This document shows positions 35,609-44,172 of a stretch of DNA of 64,000 nucleotides, piece by piece (position 1 is the stretch's first letter; the number at the start of each line of letters is the position of its first letter). Below the pieces are notes generated by a model. That model made no database searches and had not been told where the DNA came from. It was given only the letters and a program-made list of their open reading frames with translations. Source of the DNA: Chryseobacterium gleum (lineage in GTDB: Bacteria; Bacteroidota; Bacteroidia; Flavobacteriales_D; Crocinitomicaceae); assembly GCA_945897565.1 (NCBI GenBank), contig CAMDFN010000005.1:1-64000 (forward strand), written 5' to 3'. Made by a program: the position numbers and the translations under genes.

Positions 35609-37639
35609 ATGAAATTCGTTACATTCCTTTGTTTACTCTACTTGCTTTGCGCGGTGCCAATGGCCATCGGGCAAACGACAAATTGCAGCACCTCTGACAA
35701 AAAAATCAACAAGGCCATAGAAGAAGCGAACAACGCAACAAATTTTGATGACTTTGTTCAAGGATTGGCCGCGGTAGTTGGCAAGTATCCCAACAATGTA
35801 CAAGCCTACTTTTATTTGGGCCAAATTCATTACCAGCAAGGAATGGGCATGATGCCGGTGAACCGAAACGACGCCGAAAAACTACTCCAAAAAGCGTTGC
35901 TTTTTTACCAAGCGAGTATTCAAAAATGCCCGAGCTTCCATTCAGATGCCTATTACTACGCAGCCCGCCTGCTCTATAACTTTAGTGAAAAAGCAGCAGC
36001 CCTCACCTACTTAGAAACCTTCATGAAGTTTGACTCGCTATACCCTGGTGAGCAAGCAGCCAACTATAACAAATTCAAAGAAGACATCCTTCCTGTATAC
36101 AAGGAATTGCGCTTCCCCAATGACGCGCAACAAAACCCTGTTCCGTTTGAGGTTCAGCGCGTTGCGGGCGTAAGCACCAAACAAGATGAATATTTCCCTA
36201 TGCTGAGCCCAGACAACAGCTTGCTCTTTTTTACCCGAAAAGCCGATAAAACCAATCTTGGTGATATCTCTGGATACGTTCAAGAAGAATTTACCGTAGC
36301 TGAAAGTCAAACACCCCCGCAGTTCAATGTTGGCAAGGCCTTGCCGCATCCTTTCAACGATGGTCAATTTACAAACTACGGATCAGCAAGTTTATCGGCA
36401 GACAACCGAGAACTCGTATTGTGTGCGTGTAAGGCAGAAAAGGTTTACAACAAAGATTACCTAAACTGCGATCTATACAGCAGTAAGTACCAACTCAAGA
36501 AAGGAACTTCAGACCAATACGAATGGACCACACTTGTTAACTTAGGTGTCAATATCAACACCAAAGACGGTTGGGAAGCCCAGCCTTCCTTGTCTGCAGA
36601 TGGGCAAATCCTCTATTTTACAAGTTTGCGCAAGGGCAGCCAAGACAACGATATTTATTATAGCGAAAAACAAGCCGATGGCAGTTGGGGGCTGGCCAAA
36701 TCCTTTGCGCTCGTCAATACCCCGGGCAAAGACAAAAGTCCTTTTTTCCATCAAGATGGCGAAACGTTCTACTTTGTCTCGCAAAGCAGCCGACTCAGAC
36801 CCGGAATGGGAGGACTCGATATTTTTATGATGCGCAAGGAAAGTAATGGTTGGGGCCCAATCCAAAACATAGGCTACCCGATCAATACAACGGCCGATGA
36901 ACTCGGCATATTTGTGTCTACCGACGGCAAACAAGCTTATTTCTCTAGCCAACAAGCCGAAAACTGGGATATCTTCAGTTTTGAACTCCACCAGGCAGCA
37001 CGCCCCAAAGAAACGCGCATCTTGACAGGCAAACTACAAGACATGAATGGAACAAGCGTTGCCGCTGCAAAAATAATAGTGCGCTATGAGGGGCAAGCCG
37101 AAGCACAACAAACAACAAGTACCAATGAAGATGGCAGCTACGCTATTGCCGTGCGCGTGGATCAAAAAATCAGTGTAGAAGCCAGTAAAGAAAACTATAG
37201 TTTTCAAGCGCAAATCATCAGTGAAGCTCAATTGCAAACACGCAATCTAAAAATTGAAACCAGCCCCCTTCAAATTGATTCGCTGCAAGAAGGAAGTGCT
37301 TATGCCATTGAGGCTATTGTTTTTGATACCGATGCCGCTTTATTGAGCACCGATGCGCAATTATTGCTGCAAGGCTTTGCAAGCTACCTCCAATCACAAC
37401 AAACATTGCGCATACAAATCAACGGCCATACCGACGATATCGGCGATGCAGCAAGCAATCAAGTACTTTCAGAACAGCGTGCCAAAGCAGTTGCCGCCCA
37501 TCTAGAAGCACTAGGTGTGGATGCCGACCGGATGCAGTATAAAGGTTTTGGGGAGGTGCAACCGCGTGTGGAAAACAACTCAGCAGCCAACCGCGCGCTC
37601 AATAGAAGAACTGAATTCGAGATCATTTCTATTCGCTAA
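35609..37639 (+). CDS. PorE-like OmpA family protein (TPR, PD40 propeller, CRD, OmpA)
   Basis: 676 residues from ATG 35609, preceded directly by an alternative GTG. Signal peptide ending MAIGQ. Order of domains: TPR-like helices (about 25-150, YFYLGQIHYQQGMG and ADKLL-type pairs); a PD40-type beta-propeller (about 190-460, DNSLLFFTRKADKTN, GQILYFTSLRKGSQDNDIYY, GLDIFMMRK); a carboxypeptidase-regulatory-like domain (about 475-545); and a C-terminal OmpA peptidoglycan-binding domain (IQINGHTDDIGDAASNQVLS, RTEFEI). This is the architecture of PorE, which ties the T9SS to peptidoglycan. Paralogues with the same plan are common, and this one lacks an obvious lipobox. Confidence 0.85.
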   Translation: MKFVTFLCLLYLLCAVPMAIGQTTNCSTSDKKINKAIEEANNATNFDDFVQGLAAVVGKYPNNVQAYFYLGQIHYQQGMGMMPVNRNDAEKLLQKALLFYQASIQKCPSFHSDAYYYAARLLYNFSEKAAALTYLETFMKFDSLYPGEQAANYNKFKEDILPVYKELRFPNDAQQNPVPFEVQRVAGVSTKQDEYFPMLSPDNSLLFFTRKADKTNLGDISGYVQEEFTVAESQTPPQFNVGKALPHPFNDGQFTNYGSASLSADNRELVLCACKAEKVYNKDYLNCDLYSSKYQLKKGTSDQYEWTTLVNLGVNINTKDGWEAQPSLSADGQILYFTSLRKGSQDNDIYYSEKQADGSWGLAKSFALVNTPGKDKSPFFHQDGETFYFVSQSSRLRPGMGGLDIFMMRKESNGWGPIQNIGYPINTTADELGIFVSTDGKQAYFSSQQAENWDIFSFELHQAARPKETRILTGKLQDMNGTSVAAAKIIVRYEGQAEAQQTTSTNEDGSYAIAVRVDQKISVEASKENYSFQAQIISEAQLQTRNLKIETSPLQIDSLQEGSAYAIEAIVFDTDAALLSTDAQLLLQGFASYLQSQQTLRIQINGHTDDIGDAASNQVLSEQRAKAVAAHLEALGVDADRMQYKGFGEVQPRVENNSAANRALNRRTEFEIISIR

Positions 37640-37720
37640 GGCCCTTCATTTGATAGCGTTTTCCAACAGCTAACGAACACCATCCATTGAGGAACGCGGT
37701 CTAAAATTTGAGGCATAAAA

Positions 37721-37742
37721 AAAAGGAGCCAAAGCTCCTTTT
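37721..37742. terminator. Bidirectional intrinsic terminator between the PorE-like gene and rplS
   Basis: A 9-bp perfect stem (AAAAGGAGC / GCTCCTTTT) with a CAAA loop has A runs on the left and T on the right, so it can stop transcription from both convergent genes. Confidence 0.85.
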
Positions 37743-37764
37743 CAAATATTTGGAATGCGGATTG

Positions 37765-38121
37765 TTATTTTGAAAAGTTCTTTTTCTCGCGGATACGTGC
37801 TGACTTACCAGTGCGCTCACGGAAGTAGAAAATACGTGCTCTGCGCACAGCACCGCGCTTAACGATGGTAATGCTGTCGATGAATGGTGAATGAACTGGT
37901 ATGATACGCTCAACACCGATATTACCCGACATTTTGCGGATAGTGAAAGTTTCGGTTGCTCCGGCACCACGACGTTGTAAGACAACACCTTGGAATTGTT
38001 GGATACGCTCTTTGTTACCCTCTACAATACGGTATGAAACGATAATGGTATCACCTGCTCCGAAAACTGGTAATTCATTTTTGGCGATTAGCTCCTGCTC
38101 GATTTGTTTAATGACGTTCAT
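37765..38121 (-). CDS. rplS: Ribosomal protein L19
   Basis: 118 residues from ATG 38121 (MNVIKQIEQELIAK), the usual L19 length; an ATG at 38145 adds eight unlikely residues. Family core: FGAGDTIIVSYRIVEGNKER, IQQFQGVVLQRRGAG, ETFTIRKMSGNIGVERI, FPIHSP-type segment as IPVHSPFIDSI and RARIFYFRERTGKSARI. It is part of the 50S subunit at the interface with 30S. Here it stands alone, without the rpsP-rimM-trmD partners found in many bacteria. Confidence 0.97.
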   Translation of the reverse strand: MNVIKQIEQELIAKNELPVFGAGDTIIVSYRIVEGNKERIQQFQGVVLQRRGAGATETFTIRKMSGNIGVERIIPVHSPFIDSITIVKRGAVRRARIFYFRERTGKSARIREKKNFSK

Positions 38122-38213
38122 CTCTGAAAATTTAGCCCAATTCAACTGAACGGGGGTGCAATATTACAAATTATTTCTGATTCTGAATATAGGACAAGTT
38201 TTTTTTTTGGGCT

Positions 38214-38600
38214 CTAAATGTAAAAAGCCATTAAAAAAAGGATCAGGGCGATGGCAAGGTAGATGAAAATCAATTGAAAGCGCATGCCTTTTTGTTTTGC
38301 ATCGGCTGCTTTATTTTCTACTTCTTGGGCAACGATTTGATCGGCAGAGATGCCAAAAATGGGCATCCAGTCAATGCGGTGCTGGCCAACAAAAAGTTCG
38401 TCACCGATATCGAGAATGCGGGTTTGGCTGTCTGAATGTCCATTCAATTGATATGGCGCTTGGGCTGTTCTGCTCGAAACCCAAACAGAACCGTTTTGAT
38501 CTTGGCAGAGCAACAAATGAAAAGGAGCCCATGCTGAAGTAGCAAACTGAAGATCGTTTTGTGAATCGCTTCCAATACTTATGTAGCGCTTTGCTTTCAT
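38214..38600 (-). CDS. Small FHA-like protein with C-terminal membrane anchor
   Basis: 128 residues from ATG 38600 (MKAKRYISIGSDSQNDLQF). The first about 85 residues have the strand pattern of an FHA domain: ISIGSDSQNDL, PFHLLLCQDQNG, VWVSSRTAQAPYQLNG and ILDIGDELFVGQHRIDW. Some FHA signature residues (the GR and SxxH pairs) are altered to GSD and APFH, so phosphothreonine binding is uncertain. A hydrophobic segment (FQLIFIYLAIALILFLMAFYI region) ends the protein, placing the domain in the cytoplasm or periplasm at the inner membrane. Divergent from parA. Confidence 0.75.
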   Translation of the reverse strand: MKAKRYISIGSDSQNDLQFATSAWAPFHLLLCQDQNGSVWVSSRTAQAPYQLNGHSDSQTRILDIGDELFVGQHRIDWMPIFGISADQIVAQEVENKAADAKQKGMRFQLIFIYLAIALILFLMAFYI

Positions 38601-38761
38601 AACTGTAAAATTAGCGAAAAAAATGCAGCCTACAGATAGTGCTAACAAGCTGTGAATGAATGATATTGACAGTGAGTTAGTTGAAATGGTTAATAAGTTC
38701 CTTTTGGAAGGCTCTAAAGTATGCTGAACAACATGTAATTTTATAGCTCAATAAAACACTT

Positions 38762-39574
38762 ATGGGTAAAATTATTGCCATTGCCAATCAAAAGGGGGGC
38801 GTCGGAAAAACAACAACAGCCATTAATTTGGGTGGTTGCCTCGGCGTACTCGAATACAAAACCCTCATTGTCGATGCAGACCCACAAGCAAATGCCACTT
38901 CAGGAACAGGTTTTGATCCCAAATCTATCAAAAATATTTACGATTGCTTGGTCAATAACAAGCCTGCACAAGAGGCCATTCTCCAAACCAGTAATCCCAA
39001 TCTTTTTATTCTCCCCTCGCACGTAGACCTCGTTGGCGCGGAGTTAGAAATGATCAACATGCCCAACCGAGAATACTTACTGAGGGCTGCACTCGAGCAA
39101 ATCAAAGACGACTACGACTTCATCCTCATCGATTGCTCACCATCTTTAGGTCTAATTACCGTAAACGCACTTGTTGCCGCCGATTCTGTCATGATTCCCG
39201 TTCAATGCGAGTATTTTGCACTAGAAGGGCTCAGCAAATTGCTCAACACTATTAAAATTGTACAAGGCAGGCTGCATCCGGCATTAGAAATCGAAGGAAT
39301 GGCCCTCACCATGTACGACACCCGTTTGCGCTTGGCCAATCAAGTTGTCGACGAAGTCAAGACACACTTTCAAGAATTGGTTTTTGATACGGTTATCCAT
39401 CGCAATACCACCCTTAGCGAAGCCTCTAGCCACGGCCAAACGGTCATCATGCACGATGCCTCATCTAAAGGCGCCATCAATTACCTTAATTTTGCGCGCG
39501 AACTTTTACAAAAAAACGACCTTACCAAAATCGGAAACGACGACAAAAATATCGATATTGACCATGAGCTCTAA
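38762..39574 (+). CDS. parA: Chromosome-partitioning ATPase ParA (Soj-type)
   Basis: 270 residues. Deviant Walker A KGGVGKTT near residue 11, IVDADPQANAT (Walker A'), DFILIDCSPSLGLIT (Walker B) and VPVQCEYFALEGL-like segment seen as IPVQCEYFALEGL. It moves or positions the chromosome origin with ParB. First gene of the conserved Bacteroidota run parA-parB-DUF5683-dapB-lepB; overlaps parB by 11 bases. Confidence 0.96.
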   Translation: MGKIIAIANQKGGVGKTTTAINLGGCLGVLEYKTLIVDADPQANATSGTGFDPKSIKNIYDCLVNNKPAQEAILQTSNPNLFILPSHVDLVGAELEMINMPNREYLLRAALEQIKDDYDFILIDCSPSLGLITVNALVAADSVMIPVQCEYFALEGLSKLLNTIKIVQGRLHPALEIEGMALTMYDTRLRLANQVVDEVKTHFQELVFDTVIHRNTTLSEASSHGQTVIMHDASSKGAINYLNFARELLQKNDLTKIGNDDKNIDIDHEL

Positions 39575-40460
39575 CGCAAAAAAACAACCCGCCTTAGGCC
39601 GTGGCCTCAGTGCACTGCTTCAAAATGCCGAAACAGATATTACTGGCGCCAGCGCGGTTCCTGCCGGTGCGGTTGCGCTCATTTCCATTTCTTTGATTGA
39701 AGCCAACCCCTTTAATCCGCGCACTCATTTTGAGCTTAGCGCTTTGGAAGAACTCAAAACATCTATCCAAACCCACGGAATTATACAACCACTCACAGTG
39801 CGTAAAATGGGCCGCGATCGCTACCAGCTCATTTCGGGTGAACGTCGTTTTAGAGCTGCACAGCTCGCTGGGCTCACTGAAGTCCCGGCCTATGTGCGCA
39901 TCGCCAACGACCAAACCATGCTCGAGATGGCCCTTGTTGAAAACATCCAACGCGAAGACCTCAACGCCATCGAAGTAGCGCTTTCTTACGAACGCTTGCT
40001 CGAGGAATGTAAAGTCACCCAAGAACAACTCTCTGAAAAAGTAGCCAAATCGCGCTCACATATTGCCAATCACTTGCGCTTACTCAAGCTACCCGACGCT
40101 ATTCAAGCTGCTGTTCGCGACAAGCAAGTTACTATGGGCCATGCCAGGGCACTGCTCTCGTTGGCTACAGAAAAACTTCAATTACAGGCCCTTGCACGCA
40201 TCTTAGAAGAACAACTCTCTGTTCGCGAGGTAGAGGCCCTTTCTAAACCAGAAGCGGCCAAAAAAGCGACTCCCTCAATTGCGCACTCAAAAAACAAACC
40301 TAGCCTCACCACGACCGAAAAGCTTTACCTCTCTTACCTCACCGAACAACTCGGCACAAAAGTAAGTATTGACAAAACAACTGAAGGCAAAGGAAAGCTG
40401 ATCGTTCACTTTGATCATGAAGCCGATTTGCAGCGCCTCATAGAAATGCTCAAAAAATGA
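39564..40460 (+). CDS. parB: ParB/Spo0J-type chromosome-partitioning protein
   Basis: 298 residues from ATG 39564 (MSSNAKKQPALGRGLSALL); the frame is open further upstream but only as a shadow of parA. N-terminal GRGLSALL box, the CTPase/ParB domain with ANPFNPR, HGIIQPLTVRK, ISGERRFRAAQLAGL and VENIQREDLNAIE, a helix-turn-helix (TQEQLSEKVAKSRSHIANHL) and a C-terminal dimerisation domain. It binds parS sites and loads SMC. I saw no parS-like palindrome beside the operon. Confidence 0.96.
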   Translation: MSSNAKKQPALGRGLSALLQNAETDITGASAVPAGAVALISISLIEANPFNPRTHFELSALEELKTSIQTHGIIQPLTVRKMGRDRYQLISGERRFRAAQLAGLTEVPAYVRIANDQTMLEMALVENIQREDLNAIEVALSYERLLEECKVTQEQLSEKVAKSRSHIANHLRLLKLPDAIQAAVRDKQVTMGHARALLSLATEKLQLQALARILEEQLSVREVEALSKPEAAKKATPSIAHSKNKPSLTTTEKLYLSYLTEQLGTKVSIDKTTEGKGKLIVHFDHEADLQRLIEMLKK

Positions 40461-40999
40461 AAATGAGGTTATTGCTCTGCCTAATGCTGCTGTCATTTGA
40501 GCACTTTTCGCAAGATTCTATTCTGCCCAAAGACAGCATGAAGCTCAGTTATCACCAAAAAAGCATGCTGTGCTCAGCATTGGTTCCGGGTTTAGGTCAA
40601 ATCCGAAATTCTCACGACGCAGCTAACTTACAAGCCGTTTGGAAAGTACCCCTTATCTACGGCGGGCTCGGCGCAGCAGGTTATTTTTTGATCAGTAACC
40701 AACAAACCCAATTGAGTCTCAAACAAGAATACACCAATAGAACAGACGGTGGCAGCCTCAACCCAACTTGGGCGCCCTACGACGACCAAGCTGTTCTGCA
40801 GCTCTACCGTCAATATTTAGATTGGCGAGACCTCTCCATTCTCGGATTTGCAGCCATTTACCTTTTTCAGCTTGCAGAAGCAGGCGCTGCTGCGCATTTC
40901 GTGCATTTTGACACCACTCCCGATTTAAGTTGGACTATCACACCACAAGTAATACCCAATCAATACCTAGGCGCTCGCCTCCAATTGACTTTTCGCTGA
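40457..40999 (+). CDS. DUF5683 membrane protein
   Basis: 180 residues with an N-terminal signal or anchor (MRLLLCLMLLSFEHFSQ). The DUF5683 pattern is clear: HQKSMLCSALVPGLGQIRN, KVPLIYGGLGAAGYFLISNQ, YLDWRDLSILGFAAIYLFQL and AHFVHFD. The protein has about three hydrophobic segments. The function is unknown, but its place between parB and dapB is conserved across Bacteroidota. Overlaps parB by 4 bases. Confidence 0.88.
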   Translation: MKMRLLLCLMLLSFEHFSQDSILPKDSMKLSYHQKSMLCSALVPGLGQIRNSHDAANLQAVWKVPLIYGGLGAAGYFLISNQQTQLSLKQEYTNRTDGGSLNPTWAPYDDQAVLQLYRQYLDWRDLSILGFAAIYLFQLAEAGAAAHFVHFDTTPDLSWTITPQVIPNQYLGARLQLTFR

Positions 41000-41006
41000 T
41001 AAATCG

Positions 41007-41014
41007 TATCTTTA
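41007..41014 (+). promoter_or_regulatory. Possible internal -7 box before dapB
   Basis: TATCTTTA matches TAnnTTTG at 7 of 8 positions and ends 4 bases before the dapB ATG, the spacing of a leaderless transcript. It could give dapB-lepB expression independent of parAB. Confidence 0.35.
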
Positions 41015-41018
41015 ACCC

Positions 41019-41732
41019 ATGAGAATCGCATTACTTGGTTATGGTAAAATGGGAAAAGCCATTGAAGCAATTGCGCTAGAACGCGGTCATGAAATTGTGG
41101 CTAAAATCAATTCTCAAGTTCCTTTAGACTCCATAGACTGGTCAGTGATCGATGTTTGCATCGAATTCACAAGACCTGAGCTCGCCCCGCAACACATCGC
41201 CTTTTGTGCTCAAAGACAAATTCCTATTGTCGTCGGGACCACCGCATGGCAAGACGCCCTCCCTCAGGTCACTGAATGGGTAAACAACGCAAATAGCGCA
41301 CTGCTTTACGCCAGTAATTTTAGTGTGGGTGTCAACTTATTCTTTGAACTCAACCGACAACTCGCGCTGCTCATGAAAGCGCAACCCGCATACAAAATTG
41401 AGGTAAGCGAAACCCATCATATACAAAAACTAGATGCCCCTAGCGGCACCGCCGTGAGCTTACTCAACGACATCTTAGCCATCCATCCGAACTACACAGG
41501 ATGGTCGCTTGACGCGCACTCGCCTGACCACATTCCGGTGCAAGCCCACCGCATCCCAGACGTTCCGGGCACCCATGAAATCAGCTACAACAGCGCTATC
41601 GACACCATCCGCATCGAACACATTGCCCACAACCGCAAAGGCTTTGCCCTGGGCGCGGTACTTGCAACAGAATTCATTTATCAACGCAAAGGCATTTTCA
41701 CGATGTCTGACGTCTTAAAAACTACCTTATGA
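41019..41732 (+). CDS. dapB: 4-hydroxy-tetrahydrodipicolinate reductase
   Basis: 237 residues, the short form common in Bacteroidota. Nucleotide-binding GYGKMGKAIE at the N terminus, VVGTTAW, SNFSVGVNLFFELN, the catalytic and substrate motif SETHHIQKLDAPSGTA, and GTHEISYNSAIDTIRIEHIA. It acts in lysine and meso-diaminopimelate synthesis. Overlaps lepB by 4 bases. Confidence 0.96.
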   Translation: MRIALLGYGKMGKAIEAIALERGHEIVAKINSQVPLDSIDWSVIDVCIEFTRPELAPQHIAFCAQRQIPIVVGTTAWQDALPQVTEWVNNANSALLYASNFSVGVNLFFELNRQLALLMKAQPAYKIEVSETHHIQKLDAPSGTAVSLLNDILAIHPNYTGWSLDAHSPDHIPVQAHRIPDVPGTHEISYNSAIDTIRIEHIAHNRKGFALGAVLATEFIYQRKGIFTMSDVLKTTL

Positions 41733-43582
41733 GTTTCATTTATTTTTACCTACTCATTCTTGTTCACCCTTATTTGGCACAGTGGCACCGTTTGTTCCCG
41801 AAATTAGGGCGTAAGTCTTGGGAAGCACTCGTGCCGGGCTACAACTACTTTATCCTCTATAAAGAAGTGCTCAACAAACCTTGGTGGTCCTTGCTTTTGG
41901 TATTTCCAGGGGTTCATTTAGTGATGTGGATGACCATCAATGTGAGTGTGTTGCGTCGTTTCAAATTCTTCAGCTTCACAGACACCCTACAAGGCTTGTT
42001 CTTTCCATATTTGTTGTTTGCCAAAATTGCCAAAGACGAACAACTGCAATACGGACCAGCCACCAATTGGGCTAACTCCAAAGAACTCGAAGAGCGCAAA
42101 TGGGGAGACCACATCATTTTATTTATGGCGCTGCCCGTCATTGGGCATGTCATTGCAATTGTACTCGATAAAATTTCACGAGACAAACCCGGAGCCAAAC
42201 CGCGTGTCAAAGAATACGGAGACTCCTTTGTTTGGGCTTTGGTGGCTGCAGCTGTCATTCGCACCTACTCTTTTGAGCCGTTTCAAATCCCGACGGGCTC
42301 CATGGAAAAAACGATGGTTGTTGGCGACTTCTTATTCGTCAACAAACTCGCTTATGGCTCTAAAGTTCCGATCACGCCCCTCTCCTATCCTTTGGTGCAC
42401 AATATTGTTCCGCTTGTCAATATCAAATCTTACCTCAGCTGGGAAAAAGGCACCTATACCCGCTTACCCGGTTGGAGCAAAATTGAGCGCAACGATGTTG
42501 TTGTCTTTAACTTCCCGTCTGGCGACACCGCCATTCTAGACCCGCGCACCCCAAGCGGCCTCATGGGCCACGACTTCCATGGCTTGATCAACCAAGAAGC
42601 GTTTAGTCAGTTTATCAATAGCAAAAGCAATCAAAACTTATCGGAACTCGACTCTTTAGGCCAACAATATCTTTACACCGAATATATTGCCGGTTTTGAC
42701 AAATGGAAAGCACGCGCACGGGCGCATTTTGCAGCAGGCTACTTCCCACTCAACTCCCAAGAATATGCCGAAGGCATGACCCACGGCGGGCTCATACACC
42801 GCCCTGTAGACAAGCGCGAAAACTATATCAAGCGCTGTGTGGGTCTTCCAGGCGACGTCCTCGAAATCCAAAATTCAGTACTCTACGTCAATGGCAAAAG
42901 AGCCTATGTATCGCCGGGCCAAGCCTTACAATACCGCATCGAAAAAACCAAAGTATCGTTTCCATCTGTCGAGGAAATGCTGAGCCGCTATGGCCTTGAA
43001 AACTCCTCTGACGGCGCCCGCACCGACTTCGATGCCGTCAATGACCCGCAATTTTATATTTTGAACCTTACCCGTCAAGAGAAAAAGAAAATTGAAACAG
43101 ATTTCAATATTAAATTGACCAAAATTCGAGATCCCCAGTACAGTGACAACCCTAAGGCGCTGCCATCCTCTATTGAATTGTTTTCCAATTTGAATCAATT
43201 CCCTAAAGATTTGAATGTGAACAACACCATGACCGATTTTCAGCGCTTTCAAATCCCAAGAAAAGCTCAACGCATTGCGATCAATATCCATAACATTGCT
43301 TGGTATAAGCGCATCATCAGCGCCTATGAAGGGCATCAGTTGGCCATTAAAGGAGACAAAATTTACATCGATGGAAAGCGCGCCACAAGCTATCGTTTTG
43401 CCATGAACTATTACTGGATGATGGGAGACAACCGCTTCCACTCTGCCGACTCGCGCGTTTGGGGCTTTGTGCCAGAAGACCATATTGTGGGTAGAGCTTC
43501 CTTTATTTGGTTTTCTAAATCGCCTTTCGTAGACTCTTTCTTGGGTATTCGTTTTGACCGCATCTTCCGCTTCGTCGACTAA
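41729..43582 (+). CDS. lepB: Signal peptidase I, long Bacteroidota form
   Basis: 617 residues, about twice the length of the E. coli enzyme in its catalytic region. N-terminal membrane segments (about 1-145) include a DUF5684-like part (WEALVPGYNYFILYKEVL). The catalytic Ser is S191 in IPTGSMEKTM, and the Lys is K368 in YIKRCVGLPGD. The final box is MMGDNRFHSADSRVWGFV. A long insert (about 260-350) and a second insert (about 400-530) separate the boxes, as is usual in this phylum. It removes signal peptides of exported proteins. Overlaps dapB by 4 bases. Confidence 0.95.
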   Translation: MSFIYFYLLILVHPYLAQWHRLFPKLGRKSWEALVPGYNYFILYKEVLNKPWWSLLLVFPGVHLVMWMTINVSVLRRFKFFSFTDTLQGLFFPYLLFAKIAKDEQLQYGPATNWANSKELEERKWGDHIILFMALPVIGHVIAIVLDKISRDKPGAKPRVKEYGDSFVWALVAAAVIRTYSFEPFQIPTGSMEKTMVVGDFLFVNKLAYGSKVPITPLSYPLVHNIVPLVNIKSYLSWEKGTYTRLPGWSKIERNDVVVFNFPSGDTAILDPRTPSGLMGHDFHGLINQEAFSQFINSKSNQNLSELDSLGQQYLYTEYIAGFDKWKARARAHFAAGYFPLNSQEYAEGMTHGGLIHRPVDKRENYIKRCVGLPGDVLEIQNSVLYVNGKRAYVSPGQALQYRIEKTKVSFPSVEEMLSRYGLENSSDGARTDFDAVNDPQFYILNLTRQEKKKIETDFNIKLTKIRDPQYSDNPKALPSSIELFSNLNQFPKDLNVNNTMTDFQRFQIPRKAQRIAINIHNIAWYKRIISAYEGHQLAIKGDKIYIDGKRATSYRFAMNYYWMMGDNRFHSADSRVWGFVPEDHIVGRASFIWFSKSPFVDSFLGIRFDRIFRFVD

Positions 43583-43584
43583 AA

Positions 43585-44172
43585 ATGCAAGTTTTACCTA
43601 GCGCATATTTTCCCTCGCTCGCTTACGTTCATACCTTACTTCAAGACCCTCATGTTGTTCTTGACTTAAAAGAACATTTTGTAAAACAGAGTATGCGCAC
43701 GCGCGCTGAAATCTTAAGTGCAAATGGTATCATTCAGCTCAATGTTCCTATTATACACACCGCGCACAAACAAACGCTAGAAGGCCTTCAGATAGACTAC
43801 AGTAAAAACTGGCAAGCTGAGCACTGGAGAGCCATAGAAAGCGCCTACGCCAATGCGCCCCACTTTGAACATTACGCCCATGACCTTCGATTTATATTTA
43901 AGGAACAACATGTTTTTTTGCACGAGCTCAATAGCACTATTTTAAATTGGATTGATAACGCCCTGGCCTTGGAATTGCAAATAGAACGAAGTGATGAATT
44001 TACAGGGCAGACGCCTTCAGAGAAAAAAGCTTTTTTAGGTAGCGCATTAAATCCTACACAAGCGTACCAACAAGTCTTTAATGGAAAGTCTGAGTTTGTT
44101 CAGAATTTGTCTGTAATAGATGGCCTAATGAACGAGGGGCCCTTGCTCAGGCGTCATTTTATGCCAAGGTAA
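43585..44172 (+). CDS. WbqC-family protein
   Basis: 195 residues of the WbqC-like family: LPSAYFPSLAYVHTLLQ, FVKQSMRTRAEILSANG, LNVPIIH, WQAEHWRAIESAYANAPHF, FLHELNSTI and LNPTQAYQQVF. The family is linked to O-antigen/surface-polysaccharide clusters and its activity is unproven. In Bacteroidota a member commonly follows lepB, as here (2 bases after it). Its 3' end overlaps the convergent gene by 48 bases. Confidence 0.9.
   Translation: MQVLPSAYFPSLAYVHTLLQDPHVVLDLKEHFVKQSMRTRAEILSANGIIQLNVPIIHTAHKQTLEGLQIDYSKNWQAEHWRAIESAYANAPHFEHYAHDLRFIFKEQHVFLHELNSTILNWIDNALALELQIERSDEFTGQTPSEKKAFLGSALNPTQAYQQVFNGKSEFVQNLSVIDGLMNEGPLLRRHFMPR

Noticed and set aside
41946-42539. 197-codon open frame on the plus strand
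   Set aside because: It lies inside lepB in another frame; lepB has both catalytic residues and family boxes.
42926-43483. 185-codon open frame on the minus strand
   Set aside because: Antisense shadow of the lepB 3' half; no start context or family pattern.
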